Below are positions 24,166 to 31,653 of a stretch of 64,000 nucleotides of DNA, piece by piece. The notes under the pieces are model-generated. The model worked only from the letters and a program-made list of their open reading frames with translations, searched no databases and had not been told where the DNA came from. Made by a program: the position numbers and the translations under genes. Numbering within the stretch: the stretch's first letter is position 1; each line of letters opens with the position of its first letter. This DNA is from an uncultured Lachnospiraceae bacterium (GTDB lineage Bacteria > Bacillota > Clostridia > Lachnospirales > Lachnospiraceae): the NCBI GenBank assembly GCA_902794095.1, contig CADBFZ010000002.1:1-64000 (forward strand). The letters run 5' to 3'.

Positions 24166-24827
24166 TTAGAAAACTTCCCGTCAAAAGAATAGCAATGTCA
24201 CTTTTTGGAGTAATCATCTGTGCAATCAGTGTAGGTATCTTTAAGATAGCCGCACTGGGCGTTGATCCCTTCCAATCTTTCATGGCGGGACTTGATGCAT
24301 TTATTCCGATAGATTTCGGAACTCTTTATGTGATCGCAAATGCAGTGCTTCTCGTATTTGCTCTCGTATTCGACAGACATTACATCGGAATAGCAACCTT
24401 TATCAATTTGTTCCTTCTGGGATACATCACCCAGTTTACTTATGATTTCCTGCAGACCGTGATCGTAGATCCTTCCATGCCGGTAAGGATTGTCTGCCTT
24501 GTTGTCGGTGTCGTCATCATCTGCTTCGGCTCCGCATTTTACATGACCGCAGACCTTGGTGTATCAACCTATGATGCCATCGCACTTATCATCTGCAATA
24601 CCTGGAAAAAAGGAAAATTCCAGTATGTCAGGATCATCACCGATGTGGTATGCGTCGTTCTCGGATGTATTCTTTTCCTCATGGCGGGAGGACAGCTGTC
24701 AATGATCCCCACCATCGCAGGAGTAGGAACCATCATCACCGCATTTTTCATGGGACCTTTGATCGAGTTTTTCAATGTGCACATAGCAAGACCTGTTCTC
24801 GCATCAGGAAAAAAAGAAAATGACTGA
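24162..24827 (+). CDS. YczE/YitT-type integral membrane protein
   Basis: 221 residues with about five membrane helices and no soluble domain. Repeated segments (GVDPFQSFMAGL near 33 and GVSTYDAIALII near 142) show the internal duplication seen in the YczE/YyaS/YitT group, whose function is not settled. The ATG overlaps the stop of the MBL-fold gene (ATGA), and its end overlaps the GH9 gene by 8 bases, so the three are one coupled unit. Confidence 0.75.
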   Translation: MIRKLPVKRIAMSLFGVIICAISVGIFKIAALGVDPFQSFMAGLDAFIPIDFGTLYVIANAVLLVFALVFDRHYIGIATFINLFLLGYITQFTYDFLQTVIVDPSMPVRIVCLVVGVVIICFGSAFYMTADLGVSTYDAIALIICNTWKKGKFQYVRIITDVVCVVLGCILFLMAGGQLSMIPTIAGVGTIITAFFMGPLIEFFNVHIARPVLASGKKEND

Positions 24828-26427
24828 ATCACTTCCTCTTATAAGAATAAATCAGACAGGCTATGCCGAGTCGCTCCCCGTACAGGTAGCGGTTCTTTCC
24901 GCTGACCCTGTCAGCGTAGAAGACGCAAAGGGCAATGTTATCAAAACCGTTGAAACAGATGACCTTCCCTTTGACGAAGCATCCGCTGACAATGTTAAGG
25001 TAGTAAACCTTGGCGCACTTCCCGCCGGCGAATACAAAATCACCTGCGGAAAAGAAACCAGACAGATCCTTGTAAAAAAGAACCCCTGGCAGGAAGTTAC
25101 CAACGCACTTATCAAAGGACTTTATTTCCAGAGATGCGGGTGTGAACTTGAAGAAAAATATGCGGGAAAGTTTAAACATCCCGCTTGTCATACAGCTCCC
25201 GCCCTTGAGTGGGACAATAACAATATCACTAAAACCGTAATCGGCGGATGGCATGATGCCGGAGATTACGGCAAATATGTGGGACCCGGCGCAGTAACCG
25301 TAGCCCACATGCTCTATGCATATCTTCTGTGCGGCGAGGGATGCATCGATGTACTTAACATTCCCGAATCGGGAAACGGTGTACCCGATATTTTAAATGA
25401 AGCACGCTATGAACTTGAATGGCTTCTTAAGATGCAAAGAGAGGACGGGACTTTTCATCACAAGCTGACCAAGTCCCACTTCGCACCTTTTATCATGCCT
25501 CAGGATGATAAGGACACGGAATATCTTATGCCCGTATCCCACACCGCAACCGGTGCAGCCTGTGCATGCCTTGCTCTGGCGTCAAGAGTTTACAAAGAGT
25601 TTGACGAAGCCTTCTCTAATAAAATGCTCGAAACTGCGCTTAAGGCTTACGACTGGCTTGATGAGAATCCCGAGTTTATTCCCTTCGTTAATCCCGAGGG
25701 AGTCAGAACCGGAATGTACGGCGATAAGAATGTTACTGATGAACTCTTCTGGGCTTCCTGCGAACTCTATGCCGCAACCGGCAAAGCAGAGTATTTAGCA
25801 AGGGCAGAGAGTCTTTATTCCGACGACATGAATCTTTACTCTTACGGATGGGCCGATGTTACGGGTCTTGCCGTAATCTGTATTCTTTTTGAAATAAGAT
25901 CCGCTGCCGGAGACTTCTATTCGAAGATAAAGGGCAGATTCATAGAAATGTGCCATAAGATTGCAGAGCTTTCGGACGCATCGGGTTACGGAACCGCACT
26001 TCCCGCAGACCGATATATCTGGGGAAGCATCCTTCCGATAATGGGAAATGCCATGAGCCTTATCATGTACGAACTTCTTACGGGGGACGAATCCCTCAGG
26101 CCCGCGGCGCTCCTTCAGTGGGATTACGCTCTGGGATTGAATGCTCTTGATATATGTTTTGTTACCGGATTCGGCGAAAGAAGGGTAATGAATATCCATC
26201 ACAGACCCTCAGGATCCGACAGCATTGAAGAGCCGGTTCCCGGACTTATCTCCGGCGGTCCCAACAAGGGCATGAATTTCCCTCAGACCAAGGAAAGGCT
26301 CGGGAATACTCCCTCAGCCAAGTATTTCCTGGATGAGCTTCCTTCCGCGGATACCAATGAGATAGCCATTTATTGGAACTCACCCGCGATATTTGTAGGA
26401 GCATTTTTCAGCTCCTTATGTTCATAA
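24820..26427 (+). CDS. Cytoplasmic GH9 cellodextrinase-type glucanase
   Basis: 535 residues: an N-terminal immunoglobulin-like domain (about 1-90, IRINQTGYAESLPVQVAV) followed by the GH9 (alpha/alpha)6 barrel. Catalytic segments: GGWHDAGDYGKY with Asp146 and Asp149 (base/water-binding), HHRPSGSD, and Glu514 in NEIAIYWNSP as general acid. There is no signal peptide, unlike secreted endoglucanases. The Butyrivibrio cellodextrinase Ced1 has a similar size and also lacks one, so this enzyme probably splits imported cellodextrins or related beta-glucans inside the cell. It is coupled to the membrane protein upstream. Confidence 0.9.
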   Translation: MTESLPLIRINQTGYAESLPVQVAVLSADPVSVEDAKGNVIKTVETDDLPFDEASADNVKVVNLGALPAGEYKITCGKETRQILVKKNPWQEVTNALIKGLYFQRCGCELEEKYAGKFKHPACHTAPALEWDNNNITKTVIGGWHDAGDYGKYVGPGAVTVAHMLYAYLLCGEGCIDVLNIPESGNGVPDILNEARYELEWLLKMQREDGTFHHKLTKSHFAPFIMPQDDKDTEYLMPVSHTATGAACACLALASRVYKEFDEAFSNKMLETALKAYDWLDENPEFIPFVNPEGVRTGMYGDKNVTDELFWASCELYAATGKAEYLARAESLYSDDMNLYSYGWADVTGLAVICILFEIRSAAGDFYSKIKGRFIEMCHKIAELSDASGYGTALPADRYIWGSILPIMGNAMSLIMYELLTGDESLRPAALLQWDYALGLNALDICFVTGFGERRVMNIHHRPSGSDSIEEPVPGLISGGPNKGMNFPQTKERLGNTPSAKYFLDELPSADTNEIAIYWNSPAIFVGAFFSSLCS

Positions 26428-26477
26428 CAATCTTATTCTCCCTATAACGGGTTTTTGATAAGATAATCCTCCCTACA

Positions 26478-26524
26478 CGCAGGCAGATTTACAGACCGTA
26501 ATTTCTGCCTGCGAGTTCTTTTTT
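26478..26524 (+). terminator. Intrinsic terminator after the GH9 gene
   Basis: CGCAGGCAGA (26478-26487) pairs with TCTGCCTGCG (26504-26513) over a 16-base loop, followed by a T-rich tract ending in six T. Confidence 0.85.
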
Positions 26525-26601
26525 ACCCTTTACAGTTTGACAAAAAAGTAGCAAAATTTACGGGTAAGGTTAGAAATGTAAATCGTGTCGGGGGACATTG
26601 A

Positions 26602-27672
26602 ATGAGTCTGTTAAGCCTTATAAATAAGGATGTGGCATATGAGAACGAAAGCCGCGAAGGGATAGTAACCCTTCGTATTCTTTATATTATTCAGGCATTT
26701 GTCCTTCTTCTGGACGTATTCTTCGCCGGTCTGCCTTCCTTTATCCATTCGAAATTTATAATAATCGGAGCGCTTGTTGTCATAACCGTACTCTTTTTAC
26801 TGACGTACAAGATGAAAACAAGACCCGCGAACATAGCATATCTTATCTTCATGTTCGCCTTCATAACCGGTATGATCCCGTACTTTGGCTGGAACGGCGG
26901 TATGCAGGATTATTTCCTGATAGTCCTGATGCTTATCTTCTTTGCAAATCTCGGAAGCAATTCATTTAAGTTCGCGCTTGCGGGCATTGTCTTCTTCGCA
27001 AGATCTTTCGTAATCGTCGTCTACGGTTCCATGTCTTCCGTAATGTATATTGACGATATTTCCAATAAGATAATTCACGTAACAAACAACGCTGCGGTGT
27101 TCCTGTCCGTAATTGCAATATCATATATCTTCAGTCATCGCGAGAACGAGGCTGAGAGCAAGCTTATGAAGTACAATGACAAGCTTGTTAAGGAAGCAAA
27201 CACCGATCAGCTCACCGGACTTCATAACAGAAGAAGAGCACTTGAACTTCTCGATGAGATCAAGGCGTCCTCATATCTCGGGGCTGTTACCGTTGTAATG
27301 GGAGACATAGATTTCTTTAAGAAGGTTAACGATACTTACGGCCATGATGTGGGAGACGAAGTTCTTAAGGCCATAGCGGATTCCATGCGTGATATCTGCG
27401 GAACCAAATCCTTCCTGACCAGATGGGGCGGAGAGGAGTTCCTGCTTATCTTCATCGGTAAAAACGGTGATGAGGCGCTGACTGATGTCGAAGCTCTCAG
27501 AAGACACATCATGGAGAATCCTATAGAGGTCGGTGAAAATAAGATAAGCATCACCATGACATTCGGTCTTGCAGAGTATGATTTCAGCGGCGATGTTAAC
27601 AAAACCATCAAGGAAGCGGACGACAAACTTTATATGGGTAAGGAAGCCGGAAGAAACCGAGTTGTGTATTAA
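26602..27672 (+). CDS. Membrane-bound diguanylate cyclase (GGDEF)
   Basis: 356 residues: five to six membrane helices (about 22-190), a short coiled linker, then GGDEF (about 200-355). The active-site motif is intact (RWGGEEF near residue 281) with the metal Asp in MGDIDFFKKVNDTYGH. It should make c-di-GMP in response to a signal sensed by the membrane part, which resembles no sensor domain I know. The ATG follows GGGGGACATTGA, a moderate ribosome site. It is a single-gene unit after a terminator. Confidence 0.88.
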   Translation: MSLLSLINKDVAYENESREGIVTLRILYIIQAFVLLLDVFFAGLPSFIHSKFIIIGALVVITVLFLLTYKMKTRPANIAYLIFMFAFITGMIPYFGWNGGMQDYFLIVLMLIFFANLGSNSFKFALAGIVFFARSFVIVVYGSMSSVMYIDDISNKIIHVTNNAAVFLSVIAISYIFSHRENEAESKLMKYNDKLVKEANTDQLTGLHNRRRALELLDEIKASSYLGAVTVVMGDIDFFKKVNDTYGHDVGDEVLKAIADSMRDICGTKSFLTRWGGEEFLLIFIGKNGDEALTDVEALRRHIMENPIEVGENKISITMTFGLAEYDFSGDVNKTIKEADDKLYMGKEAGRNRVVY

Positions 27673-27733
27673 CGGTTTCGGAAACGCAGCAAAAATTGAG
27701 CAATTCACTAAAGCGCTTACACACTGAAAAAAT

Positions 27734-27762
27734 GTGAAAACGCATTTGTCTAATGATATAAT
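27734..27762 (+). promoter_or_regulatory. Promoter of the McrB/McrC genes
   Basis: GTGAAA (27734-27739) and TATAAT (27757-27762) are 17 bases apart, 34 bases before the ATG at 27796; GAGGAGGG is the ribosome site. Confidence 0.6.
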
Positions 27763-27795
27763 TACACTTTAAGAATAATTCGAGGAGGGTCTCAA

Positions 27796-29961
27796 ATGGA
27801 CAGTGTAAATCTCGGTTGGATACCGTATTATCAGGAGATGGCAAGATCCCTTGCCAGATATAAAAATGACAGAAGGGAACTGGTAGACAGACTTAAGAAG
27901 GCCTATGCAAAGGCCAATGTCACAATGCCTATCCTGGAGCTCTATAACGAGCTTTTCGATCTGGATCCCTTTACCGTATTCGGTCTTTTCAACCGTCTTC
28001 ATATGGACAATGAAACCAGAATGAAGATCATGGGCCAGCTTGCAATGAGTATCGGTTTTACTCAGGATGCAGAGGTTCCCACCGACTTCACTGCGATACC
28101 TGTCCTTAATGAGCTCGATACCACTTTCTACAGATTCAATGACCAGAGAGATATGAACGATATCGATCGTCTCTGGACTCTTTATGAGAATGCGATGAAC
28201 TATTCCGCATCTCTTACTCCTCTTAACCGCCAGCAGCTGGGAGATTCCTTCGATACCTGCCTTAAGGTTAAGGGTAACGGTAATATCAAGATCACCAAGG
28301 GTCTCTACTGGATCGCTCCCAGCGTATTCATGCCCCTTGATTATTCCATCATCTGGTATCTCCTTAAGTCCGGCGTAGTTCCCGATGAGTATGTTGCACA
28401 GTTCCCCGAGATTGTAGACGACATTCCTTCCGGAAGTTATTTCAAGATCCTCGATATCGTATATACGGTTATCAATGAAGGTAAGGTTCCTTTCCATAAC
28501 ATCCCCGAGCTTGTTTTCCAGGCTTATCAGGCTTCTCAGAACCAGTCCAGACAGAGCAGGGTGGGTGAGAAGTATTCAAAGGGAACCGGTCTTCCTGATG
28601 ACGACGTAAAGACAGTTAAATACTGGATGTTCGCACCCGGCCAGTTCTCCGAAAGATGGGATATGTTCTACAAGAAGGGCATAATGGCCATCAGATGGGG
28701 AGCTCTCGGAGACCTCAGAGCATATGATTCCCAGGAAGAGGTCAGACAGGCCATGATGGCTAAGATCGACCCCAACAAGCCTTTCAAGCATTCATCATAC
28801 TCTGCTTGGCAGTTTGTTAACGGTATCAAGCCCGGAGACGTTATCTTCGTAAGAAAGGGTGACAACACCATTCTCGGTCGAGGCGTCGTAACATCCGACT
28901 ATATCTATGATGATTCACCCGATGACGATTACAAACACTTCAGACTTGTTGACTGGGGACAGAACGGAGCATGGGATGTTCCTCTTCAGTCTGCGATCAA
29001 AGTGCTTCAGGACATCACTCCTTATACCGACTATGTCGTAAAACTCAACTCCCTCTTCGGATTTGAGAAGGAAGGAAATGAGGACGGAAGCGCTCTCACC
29101 TATCCCAAGTACGGCAAGGAAGAGTTCTTAAACGATGTTTACATGCAGCCCGAGCAGTACGACAGACTTGTAAGACTCGTTAAGAACAAGATGAACATCA
29201 TCATCCAGGGTGCTCCCGGTGTAGGTAAAACCTTCACCGCTAAGCGTCTTGCATACTCCATCATCGGCGAGAAGGATCCCGAGAGAGTAGAGATGATCCA
29301 GTTCCACCAGAGCTATAACTACGAGGATTTCATCGAAGGATTCAGACCTTCCGAGAAAGGTACCGGATTCGACATCAAGCGCGGAGCTTTCTATAAGTTC
29401 TGCCGTATGGCTCAGGAAGATCCTGATAACAAGTACTTCTTCATCATCGACGAGATCAACCGTGGTAACGTATCCAGAATCTTCGGTGAGCTCTTCATGC
29501 TGATCGAGCCCGATAAGAGAGGTAATGAACTCCAGCTTCTGTATTCAGGCGAGAAGTTCAACGTGCCCAGAAATATCTACATCATCGGTCTTATGAATAC
29601 CGCCGACAGAAGTATCGCGATGATCGACTACGCTTTGAGAAGAAGATTCGTATTCTTCGACATGAAGCCCGGATTCGAGTCCGACGGATTCATTAATTAC
29701 ATGAGATCTTTCGGAAGCCCCGCTTTCGAGAGCCTCATAAATTGTGTAAAGCAGCTTAACCAGGCTATTACTGAGGATCCCTCACTCGGTGGCGGATTCT
29801 GCGTAGGACATTCATACTTCTCGAATCTTAAGTCCGCAGATGACGAGACTCTTAAGAACATCGTTGAGTATGAGATGGTACCTCTCCTTCAGGAGTATTG
29901 GTTCGATTCACCCGAAACCGTTGCACTGTGGAGCGATAAGCTGAGGAATTCAATCGTATGA
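27796..29961 (+). CDS. mcrB: McrB-like AAA+ NTPase with EVE-like DNA-reading domain
   Basis: 721 residues. The N-terminal helical part (1-270, with DLDPFTVFGLFNRLH) is followed by an EVE/PUA-like domain (about 275-420, YWMFAPGQFSERWDMFYKKGIMAIRWGALGDL) that in relatives reads modified bases. The AAA+ domain has Walker A GAPGVGKT at 472-479, FIIDEINRGNVSRIFGEL (Walker B) and the McrB signature MNTADRSIAMIDYALRRRF. McrB translocates on DNA and activates the McrC nuclease. The partner gene downstream overlaps it (ATGA) but lacks the nuclease domain, so restriction may be lost or supplied elsewhere. Confidence 0.9.
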   Translation: MDSVNLGWIPYYQEMARSLARYKNDRRELVDRLKKAYAKANVTMPILELYNELFDLDPFTVFGLFNRLHMDNETRMKIMGQLAMSIGFTQDAEVPTDFTAIPVLNELDTTFYRFNDQRDMNDIDRLWTLYENAMNYSASLTPLNRQQLGDSFDTCLKVKGNGNIKITKGLYWIAPSVFMPLDYSIIWYLLKSGVVPDEYVAQFPEIVDDIPSGSYFKILDIVYTVINEGKVPFHNIPELVFQAYQASQNQSRQSRVGEKYSKGTGLPDDDVKTVKYWMFAPGQFSERWDMFYKKGIMAIRWGALGDLRAYDSQEEVRQAMMAKIDPNKPFKHSSYSAWQFVNGIKPGDVIFVRKGDNTILGRGVVTSDYIYDDSPDDDYKHFRLVDWGQNGAWDVPLQSAIKVLQDITPYTDYVVKLNSLFGFEKEGNEDGSALTYPKYGKEEFLNDVYMQPEQYDRLVRLVKNKMNIIIQGAPGVGKTFTAKRLAYSIIGEKDPERVEMIQFHQSYNYEDFIEGFRPSEKGTGFDIKRGAFYKFCRMAQEDPDNKYFFIIDEINRGNVSRIFGELFMLIEPDKRGNELQLLYSGEKFNVPRNIYIIGLMNTADRSIAMIDYALRRRFVFFDMKPGFESDGFINYMRSFGSPAFESLINCVKQLNQAITEDPSLGGGFCVGHSYFSNLKSADDETLKNIVEYEMVPLLQEYWFDSPETVALWSDKLRNSIV

Positions 29962-30389
29962 CCCTTGATGACTGTGCAAAAACACTGGCCGACGGCTTGA
30001 CCCTTCAGGTCAAAAGAGGACTGGTCAAGGATTACGTTACGAGCGTTGATACGGAGACTGCCATTAAAGGCAGAATGGACGTATCTGCTTCACTGCGCGA
30101 CAGATCCATATATAAGAGGCAGATGGTGTGCATCTACGAGGAGTATACCGAAAACTGTCTTCTCAACAGGATCGTAAAAGCAGGCTCCAAGCTCCTTATA
30201 TCCTGCCCCGAGATATCTGAAGACAACAGAAAGCGCTTGCAGGATCTGATGTTTTATTTCGGTACGGTTCAGGATATCAGCCTTCGAAGAATGGACTGGA
30301 GAATCAATTACGGCAAAAATGTTGCATATAAACCGATGATTGAAGCCAGCCGTTATGCGGCAAAAGTTATACTTAAGAAGAAAGATTGA
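29958..30389 (+). CDS. Truncated McrC-like protein without nuclease domain
   Basis: 143 residues that match only the middle of McrC: LQVKRGLVKDYV, AIKGRMDVSASL, RQMVCIYEEYTENCLLNRIVKAGSKLL, LMFYFGTVQDISL. McrC proteins of this group are normally about 350 residues, with about 50 more at the N-terminus and a C-terminal PD-(D/E)xK nuclease. Here the frame ends at TGA 30387-30389, and the following 120 bases contain no continuation in any frame that I can see. The ATG overlaps the mcrB stop, as in an intact operon. It is either a deletion remnant or a structural McrC that only supports McrB. Confidence 0.7.
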   Translation: MTLDDCAKTLADGLTLQVKRGLVKDYVTSVDTETAIKGRMDVSASLRDRSIYKRQMVCIYEEYTENCLLNRIVKAGSKLLISCPEISEDNRKRLQDLMFYFGTVQDISLRRMDWRINYGKNVAYKPMIEASRYAAKVILKKKD

Positions 30390-30458
30390 CCAATTTTTGC
30401 TATTTAGTGGAAAAATTGCTCAATACAAGTCGATATTTGCTTACACCGTTTATTGATA

Positions 30459-30487
30459 TTGAACAAATTGTCCAAAAACGGTATTAT
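30459..30487 (+). promoter_or_regulatory. Promoter of the adaptor/FtsX export operon
   Basis: TTGAAC (30459-30464) and TATTAT (30482-30487) are 17 bases apart. The predicted start near 30494 leaves a leader of about 17 bases that begins at the AGGAG ribosome site. Confidence 0.65.
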
Positions 30488-30510
30488 CATCCCCAGGAGT
30501 ACTAAGTTTT

Positions 30511-31653
30511 ATGATCAGATCCGGGGTAATGAAAATAAGTAAGAAATTTAAAAGAGTACGCGTTTTTGGCGTACTCTTTTTTGGCTTGATACCAGTAATG
30601 GCCACCAATCTGTACGGATGCACACGGGCTGCGGAAGAAGACGGCCCCGTGCTTTTAGTCGGAGAGGAGGAAGAAGAGGACGTTGCGGGCAATCTTCCCG
30701 TAGAATACGCCGATGTAGTATCGACCATATCGTTTAATGTAAAATACCGCACCGCGGCTACGCAGGATCTTTCTTTTGATGTGGAAAGAGCCAAGATTGA
30801 TTCCGTTCTTGTAACGCCCGGCGAAACCGTAAGAGCAGGACAGCTTCTTATCACTCTTGTTACGGACACCGATGCGGAGGCGGAGCGCGAAGATCTTCTT
30901 TATCAGATTGAGAGGCTTGAGCTTCTTAAGCTTCAGGTTGAGCATCAGATCGCATACGAAAAGCAGCTTCTGGAGTTCAATGCGGCTATGGATACTCCCA
31001 TCACCGATGAGAAGAAGAAAAAGCTTGAAGAGGCTCTTCAGGCTGTAGACGATAAGTATTATTGGACTCTTCAGGATTACGACGATAAGATAGCTATCTG
31101 CAATCTTAAGCTCTATAATCTCGAGAACAACAATAACGATCACAATATCTATGCCGGAATGGACGGCATAGTCGAATATGTCAGAGAAGGACTTGAAGGT
31201 TCACAGACTGTAATCGGAAGAACGGTTATCACCATCAAGGATCCAAATGACATGTATTTCTACGCTTCCGATAGAAACGCAATTCAGTATCTCGAAGGTC
31301 TGGATTCCGTTGTCATCACGGTTTCGGGTTCTTCCGCAGCCGAATATGAAGCAATCCCCGAACTTACGGAAGACGGAACCGGTCTCAGATTTATTCTCAC
31401 CGGTGATTCGGCTTCAACCATGATCGCAGAAAATACAAGCGGAAACATTGTCCTTGAACTCGGAAGAAGGGACAACGTATTAAGCGTACCCAAAACTGCG
31501 GTTCACAGAGCGGGGGACAAGGTATATGTCTATGTCGTTGACTCAGACGGCTACAGAAGGTACAGAGAAGTTACGATCGGCCTTGAAGGCGATACCAGAA
31601 CAGAAATATTATCCGGACTTGAAGCCGGAGAGATAGTGGCGGTTAATTATTGA
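30511..31653 (+). CDS. HlyD/RND-type efflux adaptor lipoprotein 1
   Basis: 380 residues. A basic start, a hydrophobic core (VFGVLFFGLIPVMA) and LYGC make a lipoprotein signal with lipid Cys near residue 37. The order is acidic linker, barrel/lipoyl half (VERAKIDSVLVTPGETVRAGQLLITL), coiled coil (about 120-210), second lipoyl half (IYAGMDGIVEYVREG), then beta-barrel and membrane-proximal domains. Such adaptors in Gram-positives attach to MacB-like exporters. It heads an operon with a second adaptor, a large FtsX permease and two ATPases. An intrinsic-terminator hairpin lies inside codons 14-24. Confidence 0.82.
   Translation: MIRSGVMKISKKFKRVRVFGVLFFGLIPVMATNLYGCTRAAEEDGPVLLVGEEEEEDVAGNLPVEYADVVSTISFNVKYRTAATQDLSFDVERAKIDSVLVTPGETVRAGQLLITLVTDTDAEAEREDLLYQIERLELLKLQVEHQIAYEKQLLEFNAAMDTPITDEKKKKLEEALQAVDDKYYWTLQDYDDKIAICNLKLYNLENNNNDHNIYAGMDGIVEYVREGLEGSQTVIGRTVITIKDPNDMYFYASDRNAIQYLEGLDSVVITVSGSSAAEYEAIPELTEDGTGLRFILTGDSASTMIAENTSGNIVLELGRRDNVLSVPKTAVHRAGDKVYVYVVDSDGYRRYREVTIGLEGDTRTEILSGLEAGEIVAVNY
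30550..30582 (+). terminator. Intrinsic terminator inside the adaptor signal-peptide coding region
   Basis: AAAAGAGTACGC (30550-30561) pairs perfectly with GCGTACTCTTTT (30569-30580) over a GTTTTTG loop, followed by six T at 30577-30582. It lies about 55 bases after the predicted transcription start and within an open, plausible coding frame, so it may act as an attenuator relieved by translation, or also end the mcrBC transcript. Confidence 0.75.

Noticed and set aside
27796-30389. A wider defence island around mcrB
   Set aside because: Flanking genes are a diguanylate cyclase and an export operon; no methylase, toxin-antitoxin, integrase, transposase or CRISPR repeat was found anywhere in the window.
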